Positions 33,497 to 46,041 of a stretch of 64,000 nucleotides of DNA are shown in pieces. The DNA is taken from the NCBI RefSeq assembly GCF_000003195.3, contig NW_018396402.1:369390-433389 (forward strand), written 5' to 3'. This DNA is from Sorghum bicolor (lineage: Eukaryota; Streptophyta; Magnoliopsida; Poales; Poaceae). The notes under the pieces were generated by a model. That model was not told where the DNA came from, did no database searches, and saw only the letters and a program-made list of their open reading frames with translations. The position numbers were made by a program, and so were the translations under genes. Within the stretch, counting starts at the first letter, position 1. Each line of letters begins with the position of its first letter.

Positions 33497-34610
33497 TGAT
33501 GTGAACCCACTAGGGTTTTCGCCTGATCTTTCGATGAGAGGCGCTGGATAACTCGATTAGTGAATGGAGATGACGTTCACGACCCGACTACAGCCCTCAA
33601 GACTGCGCCTTAGCAACCGATACACCGCCTCCAATGGCTGTCACGATCTTGTGGAGCGCAACACCCGGCCACTAGGGCACTCGTCCTGCAAGCAATCGAA
33701 GAACCAGCAAGAACAAGTAGAACAAGTACTAAATTACCAGATGTAAATGAAGGTTTCAAACTCAATCTCTAATGAAGTGGGGTTTCGAAAACAAGAAGAC
33801 GGGCGGCTGGATCAGCACGCGCGTTTACAAGCAAGTAGCGAAGGCTAAACTTTATCTAATCAAAACCCAGTTGTTCATGGCGGCTCTAGATGTAAATAAA
33901 TAGAGGGGAGGACGACCAAAGGGGTGCTAGAGTCGTCCTCCAACCCTAGGACGCGTCCCTAATGGACTCAACTTGATACATGGGCCATTGGTCCAAAATA
34001 GGGTGACGCAGCACCAAAACAGAAAAAGGTGTCGGCACAAAAACAAGGACTGCGCCCGACTCATAAGCTGCATAGATATGTGGTTGGACCCATTGGAAAG
34101 TAGACTTCATGAGCTTTCCAACAAGTATAGGAACGTCCCAGTTGGAGTCCATATGACGCCGTGGTGATCCATACAAGTTAGAGTTATTTTCCAGTACGAA
34201 TCCAACTCCCAAAACGTGTTGGGTTTGGACTCTTTGTTTCCTTGCTTTAGAAGCGACGTGGTAACTTGATAGAGGATGTTGTGGAGGCTTGAACCTGATC
34301 TCCAATCACCTTTGTTAAGTTATCACTCTTCCCATATGAATACAGTTGAACCTTCCCTTGCTGATCTTATCCATTATTCCTGAGCAACACGAAAGTGCAC
34401 GTGTCTCCATTGTCTAAATATGATTGACAAGAGTTTAAAACTGAACTTACTTGAAGGTTGAGTTGACGGGCACGAGCACGAGTAAGAGGACCAGCTATAG
34501 GTTGTGTCGGAGAGGATGTAGGACCAGCTATAGGTTGTGCCGGAGAGGATGTAGGATATGTATCGCTGGTGGATGTAGGATATGTATCGCTGGTGTTGAT
34601 GTCCTCATCA
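33497..34610. mobile_element. Solo LTR, 1114 bp
   Basis: Begins TGATG and ends CATCA (perfect 5-bp inverted ends with TG...CA) and is flanked by the 5-bp duplication CTTGG (33492-33496 and 34611-34615). Removing the element and one duplication copy restores an uninterrupted satellite monomer. There are no gag or pol domains inside, so this is what unequal recombination between two LTRs leaves behind. Short tandem repeats lie near the right end: a 33-bp unit twice at about 34487-34555 and a unit with GGATATGTATCGCTGGTG twice at about 34553-34600. Family and orientation were not determined. Confidence 0.88.
34487..34600 (+). repeat. Short tandem repeats in the solo LTR
   Basis: A unit containing AGGACCAGCTATAGGTTGTG occurs twice with one substitution, then a unit containing GGATATGTATCGCTGGTG occurs twice. 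Confidence 0.85.
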
Positions 34611-37600
34611 CTTGGTTTGGTCTATTTGGAGATAGTGCTAATCTTGATGCAACATAGATGCGCGGTCTGCATGGAACGTGCCATATGCTTAGAAATTAAT
34701 TTGGACACACCCGATAAAACTCCTTGATGACGTGTGTCATATGGAATCTCGCTTTGGTGTGCTTAGAGACAGTATTAGTTTCGGTGCAAGATATGTGCAC
34801 GGTTTGCGCCTAATGTACCAAAGTCTATGAAACCTTTTTGGAAGCACCTGTTGGTACTCCTAGGTGAAGAGGCTCAAGTGGAGGCTCGGTTCGGTCTGTT
34901 TAGAGATAGTGCTAATCTTGATGCATGATAGGTGCATGATTTGCATGGAACATACCATATGCTCAGAAATCAATTTGGACGCACTAGATGGAACTCCTAG
35001 ATGACATGAGTATGGAATCTCACTTCGGTCCGTTTAGAGAAAGTGTTAGTTTCGGTGCAAGATAGGTTCACAGTTTGCACCTAATGCACCATAGGAGAAG
35101 AAACCATTTTGGACGCACCCGATGGTTCTCCTAGGTCAAGGGGCACAAGTGAAAGCTCACTTTGGTCTGTTTGGAGATAGTGCTAATCTTGATGCAAGAT
35201 AGATGCACGGTTTGCATGGAACATACGATATGCTCAGAAATCAATTAGGACGCACATGATATAACTCCTTGATGATGTGTGTCATATGGAATCTTGCTTC
35301 GGTTCCTTTAGAGACAGTGTTAGTTTTGGTAGAAGATATGTGCACGGTTTACGCCTAGGCTAAGAAATCATTTTAGACGCACGCGATGGTACTCATAGTT
35401 GAAGAGGCTCGACTGGAGGCTCGATTTGGTCTGTTCACATATAGTGCTAATCTTGATGCAAGATGGTTGCACATTTTGTATGGAAGGTACCACATGTTAT
35501 GAAATCAATTTGGATGCACCCAATGGAACTCCTAGATGACATGTGTCATATGGAATCTCGGTTCGGTCTGTTTGGAGACAACGTTAGTTTCGGTGCAAGA
35601 TAGGTGCATAGTTTGTTCCTAATGCACCATAGTCTAAGAAACCATTTTTGACGCACCTGCTAGTACTCCTAGATCAAGAGGCTCAAGTGGAAGCTCGGTT
35701 CGGTCTTTCTAGAGATAGTGCTAATCTTGATGCAAGATAGGTGCACGGTTTGCATGGAACATAACATATGCTTAGAAATCAATTTGGATGCACCCGATGG
35801 AACTCCTTGATGATGTGTGTCACATGGAATCTCGCTTTGGTCTGTTTAGAAATAGTGTTAGTTTCGGTGCAAGATATGTGCATGGTTTGCGCATAATGCA
35901 CCATAGTCTAAGAAACCATTTTGGAAGCACCTGTTGGTACTTCGGTGAAGAGGCTCAAGTGGAAGCTTGGTTTGATCTATTTGGAGATAGTGCTAATCTT
36001 GATGCAAGATAGGTGCATGATTTGCAAGGAACATACTATATGCTTAGAAATCAATTTGGACACACCCAATGGAACTCCTAGATGACGTGTGTCATATGGA
36101 ATCTTGCTTCGGTCTGTTTGTAGACATTCTAAGTTTTACTGCAAGATAGGTGCACAGTTTGTGCCTAATGCACCATAGTCTAAGAAACCATTTTGGACGC
36201 ACTATTTGGTACTCCTAGGTGAAGAGGCTCAAGTGGAAGCTTGGTTTAGTTAGTTTGGAGATAGTGCTAATCCTTATGCAAGGTAGGTGCATGGTTTGCA
36301 TGAAATATACCATATGCTTGGAAATCAATTTGGATGCACCCGATGAAACTCCTTGATGGCATGTGTCATTTGGAATCTCGCTTCAGTCCATTTGGAGACA
36401 TTGTTAGTTTCGGTGCAAGATAGGTGCACAGTTTGAACCTAATGCACCATAGTCTTAGAAACCATTTTGGACGCACTTGTTGGTACTCCCAGGTGAAGGG
36501 GCTCAAGTGGATGTTCGCTTCGGTCTATTTGGAGATAGTGCTAATCTTGATGCAAGATAGGTGCACGGTTTGCATGGAACATACCAAATGCTTGGAAATC
36601 AATCTAGACGCACATGATGCAACTCTTAGATGACGTGTGTCATACGAAATCGTTCTTCGGTCTGTTTGGAGACTGTTAGTTTCAGTGCAAGATAGGTGCA
36701 AGGTTAGCACATAATGCAGCGTAGGCTAAGAAACCATTTTGGACGCACCCGATGGTACTCATAGGTAAAAGGCTCAAGTGAAAGCTCGGTTTGGTCTATT
36801 TGCAGATAGTGCCAATCTTGATGCAAGATAGATGCACGGTCTGCATGGAACGTACCAAATGCTTAGAAATTAATTTGGACACACCTGATAGAACTCCTTG
36901 ATGACGTGTGTCATATGGAACTCGCTTTGGTGTGCTTAGAGACATTATTAGTTTCGGTGCAAGATATGTGCATAGTTTGCGCCTAATGCACCAAAGTCTA
37001 AGAAACCATTTTGGAAGCACCTGTTGGTCTCCTAGGTGAAGAGGCTCAAGTGGAGGCTCGGTTCGGTCTGTTTAGAGATAGTGCTAATCTTGATGCAAGA
37101 TAGGTGCACAATTTGCATGGAACAAACCATATGCTCAGAAATCAATTTGGACGCACCAAATGGAACTCCTAGATGACATGTGTCATATGGAATCTCACTT
37201 CAGTCCGTTTAAACACAGTTTCGGTGTAAGGTAGGTGCACAATTTGCACCTAATCCACCATAGGATAAGAAACAATTTTGGACACACCCGATGGTACTCC
37301 TAGGTCAAGGGGCTCAAGTGAAAGCTCGGTTTGGTCTGCTTGGAGATAGTGCTAATCTTAATGCAAGATAGATGCATGGTTTGCATGGAACATATGATAT
37401 GCTTAGAAGTCAATTAGGACGCACCTGATATAACTACTTGATGATGTGTGTCATATGGAATCTTGCTTCGGTTTTGTTTAGAGACAGTGTTAGCATTGGT
37501 AGAAGATATGTGCACGGTTTATGCCTAATGCACCATAGGCTAAGAAATCATTTTACACGCACCCAATGGTCCTCGTAGTTGAACAGGCTCAAGTGGAGGC

Positions 37601-38641
37601 TCGATTTGGTCTATTCGGATATATTGCGAATCTTGATGCAAGATAGTTGCACAGTTTGCATGAAACGTACCATATGTTATGAAATCAATTTGGACGCACC
37701 CAATGGAACTCCTAGATGACGTGTGTCATATGGAGTCTCGCTTCGGTCTGTTTGGATACAATGTCAGTTTCGGTGCAAGATAGGTGCATAGTATGTGCCT
37801 AATGCACCATAGTCTAAGAAACCATTTTGGACACACTTTTTGGTACTCCTAGGTGAAGGGGCTCAGGTGGATGCTCGGTTCGGTCTGTTTGGAGATAGTG
37901 CTAATCTTGATGCAAGATAGGTGCACGGTTTGCATGGAACATACCAAATGCTTGGAAATCAATCTGGACGCACATGATGGAACTCCTAGATGACGTGTGT
38001 CATACGAAATCTTGCTTTGGTCTGTTTGGAGACAGTGTTAGTTTCAGTGCAAGATAGGTGCAAGGTTTGCACATAATGCAGCATAAGCAAAGAAACCGTT
38101 TTGGAAGCACCTGTTGGTACTTCGGTGAAGAGGCTCAAGTGGAAGCTCAGTTTGATGTATTTGGAGATAGTGCTAATCTTGATGCAAGATAGGTGCATGA
38201 TTTGCAAGGAACATACCATATGCTTAGAAGTCAATTTGGACGCACCCAATGGAACTCCTAGATGACGTATGTCATATGGAATCTTGCTTCGGTCTGTTTG
38301 TAGACATTATAAGTTTTAGTGCAAGATAGGTGCACAGTTTGCGCCTAATGCACCATAGTCTTAGAAACCATTTTGGATGCACTATTTGGTACTTCTAGGT
38401 GAAGAGGCTCAAGTGGAAGCTTGGTTCGGTCAGTTTGGAGATAGTGCTAATCCTTATGAAAGGTAGGTGCATGGTTTGCATGGAACATACCGTATGCTTG
38501 GAAATCAATTTGGATGCACCCGATGAAACTCCTTGATGACGTGTGTCAATTGGAATCTCGCTTCGGTCCATTTGGAGATATTGTTAGTTTCGGTGCAAGA
38601 TAGGTGCACAGTTTGCACTTAATGCACCATAGTCTAAGAAA
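34611..38641 (+). repeat. 137-bp satellite array with 16-monomer HOR
   Basis: A/B dimers. The HOR marker occurs at about 35257 and 37427, spacing 2170 bp. The array ends at the left copy of the 8-bp MITE duplication CTAAGAAA (38634-38641). Locally, from about 37800 to 38110 the variant order is rearranged (the dimer with CCAAATGCTTGG precedes the one with GGTACTTCGG). Confidence 0.9.
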
Positions 38642-39165
38642 CAATGTTTTAAATAGCGAGCTATAGAAAATAGCGTCTTTCTGTTCTAGACGCTATTTGC
38701 GCTATAGCGAGCGCTATAGCCCCGCTGTAGCAGCTGCTGTACGCAGCAGCGTGTTGTAGCTATCGACGCTATAGCGTGCTATTTAATTGGAAACAGGCAA
38801 AATATATAATAGACAGAAACAAGTTCAAACAACCATCATATTTCACAATCACAAATCACTGGTGTTTCATAGTTTAAAAGTTTAATACATAACTATGTCA
38901 TAAGCATAATGCAAGACTGCATAGTGTATAACCACAAGTGCATAAGCAGATCACAACAAATAAGTGCATGACAACATGATCAAAGATAAACAACAATAGC
39001 GCGCAAATAGTGGCGCTATGGCGCTATTTCAGTTTAGCGGAGCTATAGCGTGCTATAGCGCCAATAGCGCTGATAGCGTAAAAATGAGGTATAGCTTCGC
39101 GTCGACTTATTCTGGCCGCTATAGCGGTGCTATAGCGTGAAAATAGCGCGCTATTTAAAACATTG
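38642..39165. mobile_element. hAT-type MITE, 524 bp
   Basis: Terminal inverted repeats CAATGTTTTAAATAGCG (17 bp perfect, about 23 bp with one mismatch) and an 8-bp target duplication CTAAGAAA (38634-38641 and 39166-39173) identify a hAT-type non-autonomous DNA transposon. Excising it in silico, with one duplication copy, restores the satellite. There is no transposase frame. The two ends are packed with many copies of GCTATAG / CTATAGC in both orientations around a more ordinary AT-rich core (about 38790-38990). Such subterminal repeats are typical binding sites for hAT transposases. Confidence 0.92.
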
Positions 39166-42100
39166 CTAAGAAACCATTATGGACGCACTTGTTGGTACTC
39201 CTAGGTGAAGGGGCTCAAGTGGATGCTCGGTTTGGTCTGTTTGAAGATAGTGCTAATCTTGATGCAAGATAGGTGCACGGTTTGCATGGAACATTCCAAA
39301 TGCTTGGAAATCAATCGGGATGCAACTCCTAAATGACGTGTGTCATACGAAATCTTGCTTCGGTCTATTTGGAGACAGTGTTAGTTTCGGTGCAAGATAG
39401 GTGCAAGGTTTGCACATAATGCAGCATAGCCTAAGAAACCATTTTGGACGCACCCGATGGTACTCCTAGGTAAAAGGCTCAAGTGAAAGCTCGGTTTGGT
39501 CTATTTGGAGATAGTGCTAATCTTGATGCAAGATAGATGCACGGACTGCATGGAACGTACCATATGCTTAGAAATTAATTTGGACACACCCGATAGAACT
39601 CCTTGATGACGTGTGTCATATGGAATCTTGCTTTGGTGTGCTTAGAGACAGTATTAATTTTGGAGCAAGATATGTGCACGGTTTGCGCCTAATGCACCAA
39701 AGTCTAAGAAACCATTTTGGAAGCACTTGTTGGTACTCCTAGGTGAAGAGGCTCAAGTGGAGGCTCGGTTCGGTCTGTTTAGAGATAGTGCTAGTCTTGA
39801 TGCAAGATACGTGCACGATTTGCATGGAACATACCATATGCTCAGAAATCAATTTGGACGCACCATTTGGAACTCCTACATGACATGTGTCATATGGAAT
39901 CTCACTTCGGTCCGTTTAGAGACAGCGTTAGTTTCGGTGCAAGATAGGTGCACAGTTTGCACCTAATGCACCATAGGATAAGAAACCATTTTGGACGCAC
40001 CCGATGGTACTCCTAGGTCAAGTGGCTCAAGTGAAAGCTTGGTTTGGTATATTTGGAGATAGTGCTAATCTTGATGCAAGATAGATGCACGATTTGCATG
40101 GAACATACGATATGCTCAGAAATCAATTAGGACTCACCTGATATAACTCCTTGACGATGTGTGTCATTTGGAATCTTGCTTCGGTTCGTTTAGAGACAGT
40201 GTTAGTTTTTGTAGAAGATATGTGCACGGTTTACGCCTAATGCACCATAGGCTAAGAAACCATTTTAGAGGCACCCAATGGTACTCATAGTTGAAGAGGC
40301 TGAAGTGGAGGCTCGATTTGGTCTGTTCGGATATAGTGCTAATCTTGATGCAAGATAGTTGCACAGTTTGCATGCAACGTACCTTATGTTAAGAAATCAA
40401 TTTGGACAAATCCAATGGAACACCTAGAAGACGTGTGTCATATGGAATCTCGCTTCGATCTGTTTGGTGACAATGTTAGTTTCGGTGCAAGATAGGTGCA
40501 TAGTTTGTGCCTAATGCACCATAGTCTGAGAAACCATTTTTGACGCACTTGTTTGTACTCCTAGATGAAGAGGCTCAAGTGCAAGCTCGGTTCGGTCTGT
40601 TTGGAGATAGTGCAAATCTTGATGCAAGATAGGCACACGGTTTGCATAGAACATACCATTTGCTTGGAAATCAATTTGGATGCACCCGATGGAACTCCTT
40701 GATGACGTGTGTCATATGGAATCTTGCTTTGGTCTATTTAGAAACAGTGTTAGTTTCAGTGCAAGATATGTGCATGGTTTGCGCCTAATGCACCATAGTC
40801 TAAGAAACCATTTTGGAAGCACCTGTTGGTACTTCGATGAAGAGGCTCAAGTGGAAGCTCAGTTTAATCTATTTGGAGATAGTGCTAATCTTGATGCAAG
40901 ATAGGTGCATGATTTGCAAGGAACATATCATATGCATAGAAATCAATTTGGACGCACCCAATGGAACTCCTAGATGACGTGTGTCATATGGAATCTTGCT
41001 TCGGTCTATTTGTAGACAAAGATAGTTTTGGTGCAAGATAGGTGCACAGTTTGCGCCTAATGCACCATAGTCTAAGAAACCATTTTGGACGCACTATTTG
41101 GTACTCCTGGGTGAAGAGGCTCAAGTGGACGCTTGGTTCGGTTAGTTTAGAGATAGTGCTAATCCTTATCCAAGATAGGTGCATGGTTTGCATGGAACAT
41201 ACCAAATGCTTGGAAATCAATTTGGTTGCACCCGCTGGAACTCCTTGATGACATGTGTCATATGGAATCTCGCTTCGGTCCATTTGGAGACATTGTTAGT
41301 TTCGATGCAAGATAGGTGCACAGTTTGCTCCTAATGCACCATAGTCTAAGAAACCATTTTGGACGCACTTGTTGGTACTCCTAGGTGAAGGGGCTCAAGT
41401 GGATGCTCGGTTCGGTCTATTTGGAGATAGTGCTAATCTTGATGCAAGATAGGTGCACAGTTTGCATGGAACATACCAAATGCTTAGAAATCAATCTGGA
41501 CGCACACGATGGAACTCCTACATGACGTGTGTCATACAAAATCTTGCTTCGGTCTGTTTGGAGACAGTGTTAGTTTCGGTGCAACATATGTGCAAGGTTT
41601 GCACATAATGCAGCATAGGCTAAGAAACCATTTTGGACGCACCCGATGGTACTCCTAGGTAAAAGGCTCAAGTGAAAGCTCGGTTTGGTCTATTTGGAGA
41701 TTGTGCTAATCTTGATGAAAGGTAGATGCACGGTCTGCATGGAACATACCACATGCTTAGATTTTAATTTGGACACACCCGATAGAACTCCTTGATGACG
41801 TGTATCATATGGAATCTCGCTTTGGTGTGCTATGAGACAGTATTAGTTTCGGTGCAAGATATGTGCATGGTTTGCGCCTAATGCACCAAAGTCTAAAAAA
41901 CCATTTTGGAAGCACCTATTGGAACTCCTAGGTGAAGAGGCTCAAGTGGAGGCTCGGTTCGGTCTATTTAGAGATAGTGCTAATCTTGATGCAAGATAGG
42001 TGCACAATTTGCATGGAACATACCATATGCTCAGAAATAAATTTGGACGCACCAGATGGAACTCCTAGATGACATGTGTCATATAGATTCTCACTTCGGT

Positions 42101-44002
42101 CCATTTAGAGACAATGTTAGTTTCGGTGCAAGATAGGTGCACGGTTTGCACCTAATGCACCATAGGATAAGAAACCATTTTGGACGCACCCGATGGAACT
42201 CCTAGGTAAAGGGCCTCAAGTGAAAGCTCGGTTTGGTCTATTTGGAGATAGTGCTAATCTTGATGCAAGATAGATGCACGGTTTGCATGGAACATATAAT
42301 ATGCTTAGAAATCAATTAGGACACACCTGATATAACTCCTTGATGATATGTGTCATATGGAATCTTGCTTCGGTTCGTTTAGAGATTGTTAGTTTTGGTA
42401 GAAGATATGTGCACGGTTTACGCCTAATGCACCATAGGCTAAGAAACCATTTTAGACGCACCTGATGGTACTCGCAGTTGAAGAGGCTCAAGTGGAGGCT
42501 CGATTTGGTCTCTTCGGATATAGTGCTAATCTTGATGCAAGATAGTTGCATAGTTTGCATGGAACGTACTATATGTTAAGAAATCAATTTGGACGCACCC
42601 AATGGAACTCTTAGATGACATGTGTCATATAAAATCTCACTTCGGTCTGTTTGGTGATAATGTTAGTTTTAGTGCAAGATAGGTGCATAGTTTGTGCCTA
42701 ATGCACCATAGTTTGAGAAACCATTTTTGACGCACCTGTTTGTACTCCTAGATGAAGAGGCTCAAGTGGAAGCTCGGTTCGGTCTGTTTGGAGATTATGC
42801 TAATCTTGATGCAAGATAGGTGCACGGTTTGCATGGAACATACCATATGCTTAGAAATCAATTTGGACGCAGCTAATGGAACTCCTAGATGACGTGTGTC
42901 ATATGGAATCTTGCTTCGGTCCGTTTGTAGACATTGTTAGTTTCGATGCAAGATGGGTGCACAGTTTGCGCCTAATGCACCATAGTCTAAGAAACCATTT
43001 TGGACTCACTATTTGGTACTCCTGGGTGAAGAGGCTCCAGTGGAAGCTTGGTTTGGTTAGTTTGGAGATAGTGCTAATACTTATGCAAGGTAGGTGCATG
43101 GTTTGCATGGAACATAAAATATGCTTGGAAATCAATTGGGATTTACCCGATGGAACTCCTTGATGACGTGTGTTATATGGAATCTTGCTTCGGTCCATTT
43201 GGAGACATTGTTAGTTTCGATGCAAGATAGGTGCATAGTTTGCACCTAATGCGCCATAGTCTAAGAAACCATTTTGGACGCACTTGTTGGTACTCCTAGG
43301 TGAAGGGGCTCAAGTGGATGCTCGGTTCGGTCTGTTTGGAGATAGTGCTAATCTCACTTCGGTCCGTTTAGAGACAGTGTGAGTTTTGGCGCAAGATAGG
43401 TGCACGGTTTGCACCTAATGCACCATAGGATAAGAAACCATTTTGGACGCACCCGATGGTACTCCTAGGTCAAGGTGCTCAAGTGAAAGCTTGGATTGGT
43501 CTATTTGGAGATAGTGCTAATCTTGATGCAAGATAGATGCATGGTTTGCATGGAACATACGATATGCTCAGAAATCAATTAGGACTCACTTGATATACCT
43601 CCTTGATGATGTGTGTCATATGGAATCTTGCTTCGGTTCGTTTAGAGACGGTGTGAGTTTTGGTAGAAGATATGTGCACGGTTTACGCGTAATGCACCAT
43701 AGGCTAAGAAACCATTTTAGACGCACTCGATGGTACTCGTAGTTGAAGAGGCTTAAGAGGAGGCTCGATTTGGTCTGTTTGGAGATAGTGCTAATCTTGA
43801 TGCAAGATAGTTGCACAGTTTGCATGGAACGTACCATATGTTAAGAAATCAATTTGGCCGCACCCAATGGAACTCCTTGATGACATGTGTCATATGGAAT
43901 CTCGCTTCGGTCTGTTTGGAGACAATGTTAGTTTCGATGCAAGATAGGTGCATAGTTTGTGCCTAATGCACCATAGTCTAAGAAACCAATTTTGACGCAC
44001 CT
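39166..44002 (+). repeat. 137-bp satellite array; clearest complete 16-monomer HOR copy
   Basis: HOR markers at about 40137 and 42325 (2188 bp). Between them the eight B-variants appear in order, starting near 40289, 40563, 40820, 41101, 41375, 41650, 41925 and 42200. The next cycle is shortened to 1260 bp by two junctions: variant 2 joins the end of variant 3 at about 42860, and variant 5 joins a later A monomer at about 43350. The array ends at the CACCT duplication of element 2. Confidence 0.93.
40137..42325 (+). repeat. Reference 16-monomer higher-order repeat unit
   Basis: Eight A/B dimers, about 2.19 kb. B-variant markers in order: 1 GAGGCTCGATTTGG with ATAGTTGCACAG; 2 TAGATGAAGAGG; 3 GGTACTTCGATGAAG (elsewhere GGTACTTCGGTGAAG); 4 CTCCTGGGTGAAG with CCTTAT; 5 AAGTGGATGCTCGG with CCAAATGCTT; 6 GGTAAAAGGC; 7 GGAGGCTCGGTTCGG; 8 ending CTGATATAACTCC. 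The same order follows the marker in the neighbouring cycles. Confidence 0.88.
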
Positions 44003-45074
44003 TGTCGGTGTTTTACCCCTGGGGGGGGTCACACCAACGAGTAAACTTGTGTGCGTGTTCCATTTCCCAGATGATGATGCAAGAAATACACAGAGATTTA
44101 TCCTGGTTCGGGCAAGAGAAGGCCTTACGTCCAGCGGGGGGGGGGGATGTTTTCTATTATCTTGCACCTAAGTGCTTGTACAGGGGCGAATACCGGTATT
44201 GTGGTGGATTCTAAGTCCTAGGTGGAGGCGATGTATGGTTGTTCTTCTACGTATGTCGTGTCTTTCATCCTTTCCTATGCCTCCCCTTTTATAGTTCCAA
44301 GGGGAGACCTAGGTTACATGGCGTAGGTGATAGAGTAGGGGTCGATAGGGGCGTGGTGCGCTGACCTACTCGAGGCTTCCGTACCGGCGTGGCCTCGAGC
44401 TGTCTTGTTACTTGGTACTTTGGTGATGATTGCGCATGCTTCTGCATTCGACTCCTGTGCGTTGCCTTGGATTGGCTTAACCGTGGGCACGCCTGTACAT
44501 CGTGGCTGCAGTCGCGTCCAGAGTGGTTGAGGTGCTGTCTTTCACCGCCTGACTCTTCTTTTGGAAGGAACGTGTTCGCTCGAGGGTCCGACGCCATGCA
44601 AGGCCTTGCTGATCGGTGCGCTAACTTTGGGCGCCTCGAGGGGGGTCGTGATGTGACGTCCCGACTGTCTCACTGTGCTCGGCCGTACTCTAGCTCATCT
44701 GGGGGACAAAGCTGCAAAAAGGGTGATTGGACGGGTGCTTGCTCCCAGTCACGTTTCCCGTGACTGTCGGGTTAGGTGAGAACACGGCAGGCGCATTAAA
44801 TGCCTTGGTTCCCATACCCGCGTCAGGTGGCGAACGGCGTCCTTGCGCTTGAGGCCTGTCGATTCGTACGAGCCGCTTCCGTATTCGACGGTCGCTGTCC
44901 AGTCGAGCCTCTATCGATTCGCACAACCCTTTTTTCATGTTTGAGGCTATGGTTGGCATCGCGCTTTGGTAGTCGCGTGTGCGAGTGGGGGCGTTGAGTC
45001 AGGGGCCTCGATTTGCGTACGGGTCCTCTCGTTATGAGCATTGGTTGGGGTACCCCTTATTGACACCCTCGACA
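44003..45074 (-). repeat. Element 2 left LTR (3' LTR in element sense)
   Basis: 1072 bp, TG...CA. Clearly related to but distinct from the element 1 LTR. The minus strand retains a TATAAAAG box at about 44286-44293. Confidence 0.93.
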
Positions 45075-46041
45075 GTAGCCCCCGAGTCTCTACTCGAGCG
45101 CTTGCGCTCAAGTAGAGGCTCTTTCGTCGGTCGAGTTTCCATGGGGTCATACGAGCGACCCCCGCGTGGGTAGCCCCCGAGCCCTTGGAGGAGTCTTTGA
45201 CTCCTTCAAGGGTTATGTTGCTTTTTCTACTGGAAGCGCTCTCGATCTCCCCCTTCTCCGAAAGTCGTTTGCCATGGAAGAGGGGCTTTGAGCCTCGATT
45301 GGCTGGTTTCGCATTGGAGTCATGACGTACTCCCGGCAGAGCGAGAGTCACCTACCCCAGGTCGAGCTCCTATCGGGTAATCCAATTGAGAATCTATGCC
45401 CCGCTCGAGCCGAGAACCTGTGTCAGCTATAGCCTGGAGGCATTCTCATAAAGCGGGGTCAACGCGGTCGGGGTTACTGGTCTCGTTCGATAGAGTCCAG
45501 CAGCTCGCTGCCTCCCTCCATGGGGATTCCTCTCGACCCTCTTGCCCTTGCCTTCGACATTTCCAGCGAGTTCTTGAGGTAGGCCTCGTTTTCGACCTCT
45601 CGTTGGGCATCCCTGACTCTGGTACTCGAGGACGACCGTCAAACGCATTCAGCGGGCCAGTCTGCAATCCCTCAAGATTTTTATCGTGACACGTACGTAC
45701 CTTATCTTACAGGGGAGGAAGGGCCGTGGCGGTTCACTTTCCTGCCCGTTGGGCACGCCTTTTTAGGCGGGAGCCGTTGCAGCACTGTGTCGTCGTGGAA
45801 TTCGTAGCGCCCTGTAAGTGAGAGCAATCAGGACCGTTAGGCGGCGCATTTTCTAGGGAGGTTACCGTATTAGCCAGATCTGCCCGTTGGAGGTTGGCCA
45901 TCTATAAATATTGTCGGGTCTCTCAGCCGTTACTCCTTCCACCTTCCGCCATTGTTCTTGCCCTTGCTTCCCTTGCCATCTTCACGCGCGCGCGCACCCT
46001 CGAGCACATAGCAGCGGAGCCACCTTCCTTCATCCCTCAAA
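45075..46041 (+). promoter_or_regulatory. Polypurine tract, spacer and promoter region of element 2 antisense gene
   Basis: No coding frame of note. It holds the polypurine-type 12-mer GTAGCCCCCGAG at 45075-45086 and again at 45170-45181, the same spacing as in element 1. A TATA box (TATAAATA) lies at 45903-45910, about 130 bp before the ATG at 46042. Confidence 0.6.

Noticed and set aside
33946..34305. 119-codon minus-strand ORF in the solo LTR
   Set aside because: It lies wholly within a non-coding LTR and has no recognisable domain or start context.
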